Below, one piece after another: positions 16,092-24,200 of a DNA stretch of 64,000 nucleotides (positions are counted from its first letter, which is position 1; every line of letters starts with the position of its first letter). The position numbers were made by a program, and so were the translations under genes. The notes under the pieces are model-generated. The model was not told the DNA's origin and did no database searches. It worked only from the letters and a program-made list of their open reading frames with translations. Where the stretch lies: positions 806,001-870,000 of the forward strand of contig JADJWO010000001.1 in the NCBI GenBank assembly GCA_016716325.1, read 5' to 3'. The DNA comes from Nitrosomonadales bacterium (GTDB taxonomy: Bacteria > Pseudomonadota > Gammaproteobacteria > Burkholderiales > Gallionellaceae).

Positions 16092-17362
16092 GGATTGAAC
16101 ACCCTCACCAGATCGTCGCCCTTGCGCAACGTCAGGCAGGCTATGCCCAGATCGAGCAACCCGGCCCAGGGCGATGGCCGCGACCCGGGCGGCAGTGCCG
16201 TTTGCGACAGGAACGACTCGCGCTCGAACGCGATCGCCAGCACATTGGCGCCGCGCGCGCGCAACAGCGCGATCATCTGCACCGTGTCGGAGACGCGCGC
16301 TTCCGGCTCGGAAAGGAACACCACCACCGTCTGCCCGTGACGACAGTTCATCGCAACGGTCTGCAACGCCTTGGCATAAGGTGTCGCGCCATCCGCATCC
16401 ACTACCGCCAGCGCATCGAGCATGTCCCGGAAATGCGCTTCGCCCGACCCCAGGCCGATGGCAAGGCTGCGCGTCCCTTCGCCGTGCAGCCGGATGGGCA
16501 TGCCGTTGGCGCATGCATAGCGGCCGATGGACGCGGCGATCCGCACGGCATACTCAAAACTGGAATGCTTGCCGCTGCCGACATTGGCATCCGCCGACAT
16601 ATCCAGGGCGATATACAGGCAGGCGGACGCCAGCGGCTCGAACTCCTTCACCATCAGCTCGTTCAGACGCGCCGTGGTGGGCCAGTGTACATGGCGCGGA
16701 TTGTCGCCGCGCTGGTACTCGCGCAACCCGGAAAACTCGGCCGTGCCCGCGCCCTCCGGCAGCAGGAAGCCGCCGCGATGGATCTCGCTGGGCGTGCCGA
16801 ACAGCGGCAGCGAAACGATGGGGAACACGTCCGGATAGATGGTCAGCGTCTGCACCCCGCCGTTCTTCTCCTGGCGCGCCTCGGCCAGGCCGAGCGGAAA
16901 GCTGGTCGCCAATCCTGCGGGGCCGAGCCGGTAGAAACCGCGCTTTTCGCACAGCAGCGGCACATCGAAACTCCGCGTCGCATTGCCGCCGATGTAGGCC
17001 ACCACGCCCAGCACCGTGCCCCCCGCTGCCACCCGGCCCTGCGCGGCACCGACGAAAGGCAGGTGATCCACGGCCTCCACCAAGAAGCGCGGCAGCCAGC
17101 CGCGATTGTGTACGGTCACATGGAAATGGACGGTCTCGCCTTCCTCGGCCCGTTGCGGCCCGGAACGCGTCACCGACATGCGCTTCACCAGCCAGTGCGG
17201 CCAGGTGATCCCGGTAACCAGGGTCGCCAGCAACAGCGCCGCAATGACCCAGGGGAATGTCTGCTCGCGGTTGATGGCCGCCGCATAAGCCACCAGCACA
17301 AGGCTCGCCAGCACCAGCGGCTTGAGATGACGCGGATTCCATGAAGGAAGGGACAGGGCCAT
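16088..17362 (-). CDS. DUF58-domain membrane protein
   Basis: The middle gene of a MoxR-DUF58-membrane protein operon (424 residues). Two membrane helices lie near residues 15-50, followed by a beta-rich region. The DUF58 signature is present as GDNPRHVHWPTTARLNELMVKEFE, and a von Willebrand-like fold follows (LYIALDMSADAN). DUF58 proteins are thought to work with MoxR ATPases in assembling or activating envelope or metal-enzyme complexes. The gene overlaps the next by 4 bases and follows moxR by 30 bases. Confidence 0.88.
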   Translation of the reverse strand: MALSLPSWNPRHLKPLVLASLVLVAYAAAINREQTFPWVIAALLLATLVTGITWPHWLVKRMSVTRSGPQRAEEGETVHFHVTVHNRGWLPRFLVEAVDHLPFVGAAQGRVAAGGTVLGVVAYIGGNATRSFDVPLLCEKRGFYRLGPAGLATSFPLGLAEARQEKNGGVQTLTIYPDVFPIVSLPLFGTPSEIHRGGFLLPEGAGTAEFSGLREYQRGDNPRHVHWPTTARLNELMVKEFEPLASACLYIALDMSADANVGSGKHSSFEYAVRIAASIGRYACANGMPIRLHGEGTRSLAIGLGSGEAHFRDMLDALAVVDADGATPYAKALQTVAMNCRHGQTVVVFLSEPEARVSDTVQMIALLRARGANVLAIAFERESFLSQTALPPGSRPSPWAGLLDLGIACLTLRKGDDLVRVFNP

Positions 17363-17392
17363 CGGCTGGCAATCGACTCTGCGTGTCCCGCC

Positions 17393-18316
17393 TCACGCCG
17401 GCGGCGGCACTTGGTCCACGATCTCTTTCAGGATATGGCTTGCCGTCTTGCCCAGGGCGGCAGCCTGCGGACGCACGATGAGGCGATGTTCCAGCACGGG
17501 GCCGGACATGAGCTTGACCATATCTGGGGTCACGTAGTCCCGTCCGCGCAGGAAGGCCAGGCCGCGTGCGCCCCGCGCCAGCGCCAGCGTACCGCGCGGG
17601 CTGGCGCCCAGCCGCAGGTCGGCGTGCTGGCGCGTGGCCGCGGCGATGCGGACGATATATTCGGTCACCTCCGGACTGATGCGGATCTGTTTGGTCGCCT
17701 CGCGTGCGGCGATGACCTCGGCCTCCGTGGTCACCGCCTGCAGTTGTTCGATGGGATGGACCAGCGCCTGCGCGCCGAGGATTCTGACCTCCTCTTCCAG
17801 CGTCGGATAACCCACGTTGAGGCGCACGAAGAAACGGTCGAGCTGGGCCTCGGGCAGCACATGCGTGCCGGCCATGTCGATGGGATTCTGGGTGGCCAGC
17901 ACCATGAACATCGGCGGCAGGTCATAGGTCACGCCGTCCATGCTGACACGGAACTCCTCCATGCACTCCAGCAGCGCCGATTGCGCGCGCGGCGTGGCGC
18001 GGTTGATCTCGTCGGCCAGCAGGATATGGGTGAACACCGGGCCGGGGCGGAATTCGAAATCGCCGGTCTTCTGGTTGTAGATCGGCACGCCGGTGATATC
18101 CGACGGCAACAGATCGGGCGTGCATTGCAGCCGCTTCATGTCCACCGCCACTGAACGCGCCAACGCCCGCGCCAACATGGTCTTGCCGGTGCCGGGTACG
18201 TCCTCCAGCAGCACATGGCCGCGGCAGAGCAGCGAGATCACCGCCAGATCTATCACCGGTCGTTTTCCAACGATGACTTTTTCGACATTGTCGATCAGGG
18301 CTTGAATGGATTGCAT
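17393..18316 (-). CDS. MoxR-family AAA+ ATPase
   Basis: A chaperone-like ATPase, 307 residues from MQSIQALID. Walker A is LLEDVPGTGKTMLARALA, Walker B HILLADEINRATPRAQSALLE, sensor 1 MVLATQNPIDMAGTHVLPEAQLDRF, and the lid follows. I use the ATG at 18316; the extra 22 residues of the longer frame contain no family sequence. It leads the operon with DUF58 and the membrane protein, the usual MoxR context. Confidence 0.94.
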   Translation of the reverse strand: MQSIQALIDNVEKVIVGKRPVIDLAVISLLCRGHVLLEDVPGTGKTMLARALARSVAVDMKRLQCTPDLLPSDITGVPIYNQKTGDFEFRPGPVFTHILLADEINRATPRAQSALLECMEEFRVSMDGVTYDLPPMFMVLATQNPIDMAGTHVLPEAQLDRFFVRLNVGYPTLEEEVRILGAQALVHPIEQLQAVTTEAEVIAAREATKQIRISPEVTEYIVRIAAATRQHADLRLGASPRGTLALARGARGLAFLRGRDYVTPDMVKLMSGPVLEHRLIVRPQAAALGKTASHILKEIVDQVPPPA

Positions 18317-18525
18317 GGTCTTTTTTATCGGAAATGGATCGGGAATACAGGTCGCAGGCCGCTTAATACCATCAGGGAGCACCCTCCGGCAACTGTCTCG
18401 ACGGCCTATATAATTTCCGCGCCCAAACGTTGGAATATGCCATCCTCTCCTCAGCGCTTCACCTGCCTGACGGGGATGCGGACGATTTCGCTACTTTCCC
18501 TTTCCAAAACCCATTCCAGGCGGCG

Positions 18526-18554
18526 TTGATTATCCTATCCTGTGGGTATATGAT
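18526..18554 (+). promoter_or_regulatory. candidate promoter of the TumE/TumA-type pair
   Basis: TTGATT at 18526-18531 and TATGAT at 18549-18554 are 17 bases apart. The predicted start site falls at about the first base of the toxin ATG (18560), so the message may be leaderless. No other in-frame Met lies near the N-terminus. Confidence 0.5.
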
Positions 18555-18559
18555 GCGCC

Positions 18560-18952
18560 ATGGGAACGCCTGAACACACTTTGAAGTGGCTGCTTGATTA
18601 CGATGGAAGGCGGCACTTTTTCGCCAGCGGCCATTTTCTGAAATTCGAGATCAGGCTGGTTGCGCAGTCTGCCCAAGTGCCGCACGGCATCGCCTATTCC
18701 CTTACCTTTCATGACCCGGATGGAACAAGGTTGCTGGGGTTCGACAATGCGCATCCGGCGCCGCATGCTGGCGGAAGGTTTGTGAAGGCCAAGCCGGATG
18801 CCGATCACTGGCATAGAACGGTTAATGACGAAGGTCGCCCGTATTCCTTCGTATCGGCAGCGCAGTTGCTGGAAGATTTTTTTGCCGAGGTTGAGAAGTT
18901 TTGCGAAGCGCAAGGCATATCGACCGAGGTTGTGGACGACAAGGAGAGATGA
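18560..18952 (+). CDS. TumE-like (DUF6516) toxin candidate
   Basis: A 130-residue protein with the pattern I recognise from the TumE/DUF6516 family: a beta-rich N-terminal half (SGHFLKFEIRLV), then GTRLLGFDNAHPAPH, a histidine-rich turn, and the closing motif RPYSFVSAAQLLEDFFAEVEK. It is followed at once by a winged-helix gene in the order toxin-antitoxin known for TumE/TumA. The biochemical activity of the family is not visible in the sequence. Family call from memory; no search was run. Confidence 0.78.
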   Translation: MGTPEHTLKWLLDYDGRRHFFASGHFLKFEIRLVAQSAQVPHGIAYSLTFHDPDGTRLLGFDNAHPAPHAGGRFVKAKPDADHWHRTVNDEGRPYSFVSAAQLLEDFFAEVEKFCEAQGISTEVVDDKER

Positions 18953-18954
18953 TT

Positions 18955-19332
18955 ATGAAAATGAAAATCCAGTCTATGCAAGACCTGAGAAAGGAAATGC
19001 TGTCTGTCGCTCGCGGTGAGCGCAAAGCTCCTGCCGATGCGGCCCAGGTTTCTTTTGAATCTGTAGAGGCCGTGATTCGGCTGCTGACTCCCGAGAACCG
19101 CTTCCTGCTCGCCACCATAGACCAGAAGAAACCCGCTTCCGTGGCTGATCTGGCAAAGCTGGTGCAGCGCGCAGAATCCAATGTCAGCCGCACATTGGGC
19201 AAGCTCGAAGCTTTGGGCTTTGTGCGTCTGCGCCAAGGCGCCGGGAAAATCAAGATACCAGAGGTTGCAATCCATCGTCTGACGGTAGACATGGACATCT
19301 GCGCGCAGCAAGACAGAGTGGCGGTTGCTTAA
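18955..19332 (+). CDS. winged-helix antitoxin/regulator partner of the TumE-like toxin (MarR-like)
   Basis: A 125-residue DNA-binding protein. Residues about 45-100 form a winged helix: RFLLATIDQKKPASVADLAK, then AESNVSRTLGKLEALGFVRL as the recognition region. AAGGAGAG at 18941-18948 is placed ideally (8 bases) for the ATG at 18955 and too close for the ATG at 18949, which decides the start. It is coupled to the toxin gene by 2 bases. Role as antitoxin and autorepressor is inferred from gene order and family. Confidence 0.8.
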   Translation: MKMKIQSMQDLRKEMLSVARGERKAPADAAQVSFESVEAVIRLLTPENRFLLATIDQKKPASVADLAKLVQRAESNVSRTLGKLEALGFVRLRQGAGKIKIPEVAIHRLTVDMDICAQQDRVAVA

Positions 19333-19379
19333 GTCCGCCCCCACGACAGCTTATTCGCGACTTGCCTGCTCGACCCTCT

Positions 19380-20420
19380 TCAGATTACCGATACTCGCGC
19401 CGCGCCTGCCTTCATCGTCCCGATCACCGCCGCCTGCTCGAACCCGGCGCTCCTGAAACATGCCAGCACTTCGTCCGCCGCTTCCGGCGCGACACTCACC
19501 AGCAGGCCGCCGCTGGTCTGCGCATCGGCCAGCAGGCGCTGCTGCCAGGTTGCCAGTTGCGCGGCGAAATCCACTTCGTGCCCGTAGCTCGCGAGATTGC
19601 GGTCGATCGCGCCGGGGCCGATGCCCTGCTGCGCCAGCGGCAAGGCCTCGGACAAGACAGGCACTTGGCCGAACACGATCTCCGCGCCCAGTGCCGAGCC
19701 ACGGCAGATCTCCAGCAGGTGGCCGAGCAACCCGAAGCCGGTCACGTCGGTGATCGCGTGCACACCCTCCAGTGCCGACAGATCGCTGCCCACCGTGTTG
19801 AGCCGGGTGGTGGTGGCGATCATCTGCGCGTACCCCTCGGCGGACAGCAGTTCCTTCTTCAACGCGGCCGCCAGTACGCCCACGCCAATGCCCTTGCCGA
19901 GGATCAACACGTCGTCCGCCTGCGCGCCGCTGTTCTTCTTCAACCGGCCGGGATGCACGACGCCCAGCGCCACGAGGCCGTAGATCGGTTCGACGGAATC
20001 GATCGAATGCCCGCCCGCCAGCGGGATGCCGGCCGCTTCGCACACCGCTTCGCCGCCCTGCAGGATGGAACGGATGGTCTCGACCGGCAGCTTGTTGATC
20101 GGCATGCCGACGATGGCCAGCGCCATGATCGGCTTCCCGCCCATCGCATACACGTCGGACAGCGCGTTGGTCGCGGCGATGCGCCCGAAGTCGAACGGAT
20201 CGTCGACGATGGGCATGAAGAAATCGGTGGTGGCGATGATCGCCTGCCGGTCGTTGAGGCGGTATACCGCCGCGTCGTCGCTGGTCTCGGTGCCGACCAG
20301 CAGATCGGGGAACGGCAGCCTTTCCTTGGCCGCCACCATAATGGAGCGCAGCAACGCTGGTGCGATTTTGCAGCCGCAACCGCCACCGTGCGACAATTGG
20401 GTCAACTTCACTTCGGACAC
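19380..20420 (-). CDS. selD: selenide, water dikinase (selenophosphate synthase)
   Basis: It makes selenophosphate from selenide and ATP. The catalytic loop GGGCGCKIAP holds Cys15 and Lys18, the equivalents of the essential Cys and Lys in E. coli SelD; the residue is Cys and not selenocysteine. ATP-binding features include SDDAAVYRLND and TTDFFMPIVDDP. The start codon is GTG (20420). It is divergent from selU with only 20 bases between starts, so the window holds the pair needed for tRNA 2-selenouridine. Confidence 0.96.
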   Translation of the reverse strand: MSEVKLTQLSHGGGCGCKIAPALLRSIMVAAKERLPFPDLLVGTETSDDAAVYRLNDRQAIIATTDFFMPIVDDPFDFGRIAATNALSDVYAMGGKPIMALAIVGMPINKLPVETIRSILQGGEAVCEAAGIPLAGGHSIDSVEPIYGLVALGVVHPGRLKKNSGAQADDVLILGKGIGVGVLAAALKKELLSAEGYAQMIATTTRLNTVGSDLSALEGVHAITDVTGFGLLGHLLEICRGSALGAEIVFGQVPVLSEALPLAQQGIGPGAIDRNLASYGHEVDFAAQLATWQQRLLADAQTSGGLLVSVAPEAADEVLACFRSAGFEQAAVIGTMKAGAARVSVI

Positions 20421-20440
20421 GAACTTTTCCTCTTTTGACG

Positions 20441-21475
20441 ATGTTATTCAGAACCGCGAACCTATCACAGCTCGGTGAGTTTGACGAAATTATCGACGTG
20501 CGCACGCCGGCGGAATTCGCCGAAGACCACATCCCCGGCGCGATCAACTGCCCGGTGCTGAGCGACGAAGAGCGCATCACCGTCGGCACGCTGTACAAGC
20601 AGGCGTCGCCGTTCGAGGCGCGCAAGGTCGGCGCGGCACTGGTCGCGAAGAACATCGCCAACCATCTGGAAACGCGCTTCCACGCGCATCCCAAATCCTG
20701 GAAACCGCTGGTCTACTGCTGGCGCGGCGGCCAGCGCAGCGGCGCGATGAGCATCGTCCTCGCGCAGGTCGGCTGGGCGGCGCACAAGCTGGAAGGCGGC
20801 TACAAGACTTACCGCCACCATGTGCTGGAACAGCTCGAAGCCTTGCCGCAACGATATACCTACAAAGTCGTATGCGGCCCCACCGGCTCCGGCAAGAGCC
20901 GCCTGCTGACCGCGCTGGCGCAGACCGGCCATCAGGTGCTCGACCTGGAAGGATTGGCACGTCATCGCGGCTCGGTGCTGGGCCGCCTGCCCGACCAGCC
21001 GCAGCCCGCGCAGAAATGGTTCGACAGCATCCTGTTGCAGCGCCTGCAACAACTCGACCCGTCACGTCCGGTGTATGTCGAGGCGGAAAGCAAGAAGATC
21101 GGCAGCATCGCGCTACCCATCGCGCTGTTCGACGCGATGCATGCCAGCCCCTGCCTGCTGGTGGAAACGCCGCTTGCCGCCCGCGTCACCGGACTGCTCG
21201 AGGATTACCGCCACTATGCGGAGAACCCGGAAGTCTTCATCGAACACCTCCAGCCGCTGCACCGTTTCCACGGTGCGAAAAAGATGGAGCAATGGAGCGA
21301 AATGATCCGTGGCGGGGATCTGGACGCGATGGTCGCCGAACTGCTCACGTTGCACTATGACCCGAGCTACCTGCGCGCCATCACCGGGCACTATGCGCAA
21401 CTGGACAAGGCAGAGAACGTGGCGCTGAACGACCTGTCGCACACAGCCCTGTGCGAGGTTGCGAAACAACTGTAG
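20441..21475 (+). CDS. selU: tRNA 2-selenouridine synthase (SelU/MnmH/YbbB)
   Basis: It converts 2-thiouridine to 2-selenouridine at the wobble position of some tRNAs using selenophosphate. The rhodanese domain has DVRTPAEFAEDHIPGAINCP and the catalytic Cys93 in VYCWRGGQRSG. A P-loop GPTGSGKS at residues 146-153 marks the C-terminal kinase-like domain. The 344-residue product starts at the ATG at 20441; the longer frame upstream overlaps selD antisense and is not family sequence. It pairs with selD. Confidence 0.95.
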   Translation: MLFRTANLSQLGEFDEIIDVRTPAEFAEDHIPGAINCPVLSDEERITVGTLYKQASPFEARKVGAALVAKNIANHLETRFHAHPKSWKPLVYCWRGGQRSGAMSIVLAQVGWAAHKLEGGYKTYRHHVLEQLEALPQRYTYKVVCGPTGSGKSRLLTALAQTGHQVLDLEGLARHRGSVLGRLPDQPQPAQKWFDSILLQRLQQLDPSRPVYVEAESKKIGSIALPIALFDAMHASPCLLVETPLAARVTGLLEDYRHYAENPEVFIEHLQPLHRFHGAKKMEQWSEMIRGGDLDAMVAELLTLHYDPSYLRAITGHYAQLDKAENVALNDLSHTALCEVAKQL

Positions 21476-21618
21476 GAAGCCGGGTTATCGCGTCGGGTGG
21501 AAGCCCGGGCTGGGCCCACGACGGTCTCATCCCCGGCCATTGCGGAAATTCGGAACAGTGGTGTGCCATTTCCGCTTCTTGCCAACAAAAGTGGTCACTC
21601 GATTTTCACTTGAAAGAA

Positions 21619-21636
21619 TCGACTCCGTTTCCTTTA
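21619..21636. repeat. degenerate copy of the 12982 repeat arm
   Basis: TCGACTCCGTTTCCTTTA resembles TCGACTCCGGTACCTTT of the inverted repeat at 12930-12998. With the copy at 22304 it brackets the exported-protein gene in direct orientation. Confidence 0.5.
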
Positions 21637-21707
21637 GTTTTCGCTTGCTTTTCTGCTTAAAAACATCAAAATGAAAACACCCCAATAACCGTTGCTTGAG
21701 GCTGCAT

Positions 21708-22184
21708 ATGAGTTACTTTCGTAAGGTGTTGCATCTGACATTGCTGCTTGCAGGTATGGCCATTCCTACCCACACCACCGCGCAGCCCAATCAAGAAGAA
21801 TTGTTGTTGAATGTGTTCCGGGGTGTTCTCGGCGGACGTGCCGTAGCAGTCCAGGCACCCACCCCGCAAGACGAATTATTCAACGAAGTGATTGAGCGTG
21901 GCATCTGCAAACAAACGCGCGACAGCGGCACGTTTTGCGAATACAAAGTCGGCAAAAAACTCTGGCTTTCCATTCGGGATGTCGGTGGCCGTGAAGAAGT
22001 CATCGTCTTCCAACACTCCGACTGGGATGAAGACTACTACGCCGTTTTACATGGCGGCTGTATTGCAGTCGTACCCGGCGCGCTGAATCAGAGAAAGTTC
22101 GCCAATTATGATGGCGTATACATCTCACCCAAAAATGGCCGCCTGTTCCGTGCACTGGCAGAGTGCCAAAGCGCCAGACGTTGA
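21708..22184 (+). CDS. exported protein of unknown function
   Basis: The 158-residue product starts MSYFRKVLHLTLLLAGMAIP, a clear signal peptide with likely cleavage near residue 26 (THTTAQ). The mature part has four cysteines (GICKQ, TFCEY, GGCIAV, AECQS), suggesting two disulphides in the periplasm, and an aromatic/acidic patch SDWDEDYYAV. I do not recognise the family. It is alone, between selU and a disrupted peptidase gene, and is bracketed by two REP-like fragments, which suggests accessory DNA. Confidence 0.7.
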   Translation: MSYFRKVLHLTLLLAGMAIPTHTTAQPNQEELLLNVFRGVLGGRAVAVQAPTPQDELFNEVIERGICKQTRDSGTFCEYKVGKKLWLSIRDVGGREEVIVFQHSDWDEDYYAVLHGGCIAVVPGALNQRKFANYDGVYISPKNGRLFRALAECQSARR

Positions 22185-22303
22185 CGCTTTTCAGCCGACT
22201 TTCCAGCCAATTTTCCCTTTATTTCAGCTTCAAATTCCAGCAATGACATGGGCACGAAGACCCATTCATTTCGCCCCCTCCTCAAAATTCAAACTTACCT
22301 GCT

Positions 22304-22320
22304 CACTCCGGTACCTTTAA
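22304..22320. repeat. partial copy of the 12982 repeat arm
   Basis: CACTCCGGTACCTTTAA shares 14 consecutive bases, ACTCCGGTACCTTT, with the right arm of the inverted repeat at 12982-12998. Confidence 0.6.
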
Positions 22321-22371
22321 GTGTTTTAGAGGTAATTGCGCTGTTTCACCATTTAGCTATCCCTGACTCCT

Positions 22372-23126
22372 TTAGCCACCAGTGCCATGAACCGAGCCCC
22401 ACCCCCCCCCAGGAACCCGGGCCGGTCCCCCACCGCGCCTGCCCAACCCTGATTCCGACAATTCCGACAACTCCTTGGCGAACGGATCGTTCTCGGTGAG
22501 CGTCATGCGCTGACCGAAATCGAGAGCATCTTTCCTGAGGATGAGCAGATCAATGGGGGGCCGGCGGGGGGGTGGGGGGGGGGGGTGGGGTTATGGGCAA
22601 CCGCGCGCGCGGTGGGCGGCCCGCCCGAGTGGGGTTCCACGTTTGTGGTGGCGGCCAAGATGGGCTTGCCGTATTTCATCTCGCCGATCTGCAGGAAGGG
22701 GTGATCGTCCGATTCGTGGATGTAGTTTCCCTGCGCGTAGATGAGCAGTGTCTCGGGTCTGCCGCTGCCGACCTGCCCCCCGAAGATGAAGGTGGCTTCG
22801 AAATTGGTGTTCGCGGTATCGCGTTCGGTATGCTGCTTTTGCACCGATGCACTGATGCTGGCGATGTAGTCCGAGGCGGCAAGCATGCTCGGCACGCTGC
22901 GCAGATTCACCGGGGCAGCCTCTTCGATGTCACTCCATAGCCGCTTGACCACCGCCTGCGTGGTGGCCAGATTGCCCGCAGACAGCAGCACGAAAGATCG
23001 CTCGCCCGGCCACACGAAGGAATGCATCTTGGTATAGGTGGAGATGTTGTCGAATCCGGCGTTGGTGCGCGAATCGGAACAGAACACCACGCCTTCGTCG
23101 GTGTTGATGGCCAGGCAATATGTCAT
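22372..23126 (-). pseudogene. proteasome-type peptidase, C-terminal part frameshifted and scrambled
   Basis: The N-terminal 165 residues are good family sequence (MTYCLAINTDEGVVFCSDSR, then LLSAGNLATTQAV and QIGEMKYGKPIL). After that the frame enters a low-complexity Pro/Ala/His stretch encoded by long C and G runs (22561-22600) and stops at 22503. The expected continuation, PPIDLLILRKDALDFGQRM, is found in another frame at about 22500-22556 and runs on as TENDPFAKELSELSE. About 30 conserved residues between are lost. This is either a decayed gene or a sequence error in homopolymer-rich DNA; a second C run lies at 22401-22410. Confidence 0.75.
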
Positions 23127-23207
23127 AGGGATACGATCATTTCAGGTTGTGGAGGTCGCCTTGCGACGACGACGCTTCATTCGGACGCGCAACACTACCA
23201 TGCCCAT

Positions 23208-24200
23208 TCATTGCTGGGCAAACTCGATTTCTCCCTGTGCTTTACCGGGCGGCGGAACGCCGTCTTGCCAGGCATGGAAATAGTTCTGCATCAGCGCATC
23301 GTGTATCTCACCCAACTGCTTCTGTAGCAGGTCGAGATATTCGTGCAAAGCCACAGCATCAAGCTGGGAAGTGTCGTGCTGAGCGATCTTGAGCCGCAAC
23401 AGCGCGGTGAGCTGTTGCAACTGCTGAGACTTTGGCATCAGCCGGAAGCAGGTCTCCATCTCGCTCAGACAATGCGACACGCTGCGCGGGAAGCGCATGT
23501 CCTGCAACAGGAAGCGGATTGCATCGTCACTGCGCACATGCATGGAGACCAGACGGCGATAGGTCTGGTAGGCGGACAACGATTCGAGCGTGCTCATCCA
23601 GATGCGCTCTACCAACGCTTCGCGCACCACGCTGTCGTCCGGAAAACAGATGGCGGAATGCAGATCGAGGATGCGCGTGGTCATGTCGGCGCGCTCGATG
23701 TTGCGACCGAGCTTGATCAACTGGTAGGTGTCATCGTGCGGCATGGTGCCGGAGAACAGGCCGACGATGGCATGCCGCCGCTGGATGACCTCGTTCAGCA
23801 CCATGTAGCGTTCGCGCCGGTTACGGCAGGCGGCCTGTGCATTCTGGCGCACATACAGATACAGACTGTTGATGCGCTCCCACATTTCGGCGGGTAATAC
23901 TTCACGCAGGGTGCGTGTGTTCTCGCGCGCATATCTCACGCAGGCAAAGATGGAGCTGGGGTTGCTCTCGTCCTCGATCAGGAAGCGCATGATGGATTCC
24001 TCGTTCGCCTCGGGATAGGTCTTGGCGAACAGATCATCCAGTCCGGCGATCTCAGCCAGATTCTTCCAGCCGAATGTTGCGCCGTGCGGCAGGTCGAGCA
24101 GCACATAGGTGGTGCTGTTGATCAGGCGTGCGGTGTTCTCGGCGCGCTCCAGATTGCGCGCCATCCAGTACAGGTTCTCTGCAACGCGGGCGAGCATCAT
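23208..24200 (-). CDS. alpha-E domain protein (DUF403)
   Basis: A 330-residue helical protein starting MMLARVAENLYWMARNLERAEN, the hallmark of the alpha-E family, with GLFSGTMPHDDTYQLIKLGRNIERADMTTR in the middle. It overlaps the ATP-grasp gene (ATGATG junction). The pair normally occurs with a transglutaminase and a proteasome-type peptidase and is thought to make or attach a small peptide-like product. Here the transglutaminase is missing and the peptidase is disrupted. Confidence 0.9.
   Translation of the reverse strand: MMLARVAENLYWMARNLERAENTARLINSTTYVLLDLPHGATFGWKNLAEIAGLDDLFAKTYPEANEESIMRFLIEDESNPSSIFACVRYARENTRTLREVLPAEMWERINSLYLYVRQNAQAACRNRRERYMVLNEVIQRRHAIVGLFSGTMPHDDTYQLIKLGRNIERADMTTRILDLHSAICFPDDSVVREALVERIWMSTLESLSAYQTYRRLVSMHVRSDDAIRFLLQDMRFPRSVSHCLSEMETCFRLMPKSQQLQQLTALLRLKIAQHDTSQLDAVALHEYLDLLQKQLGEIHDALMQNYFHAWQDGVPPPGKAQGEIEFAQQ

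Noticed and set aside
16013..17344. Plus-strand open frame of 443 codons
   Set aside because: Antisense to the DUF58 gene; no recognisable domain.
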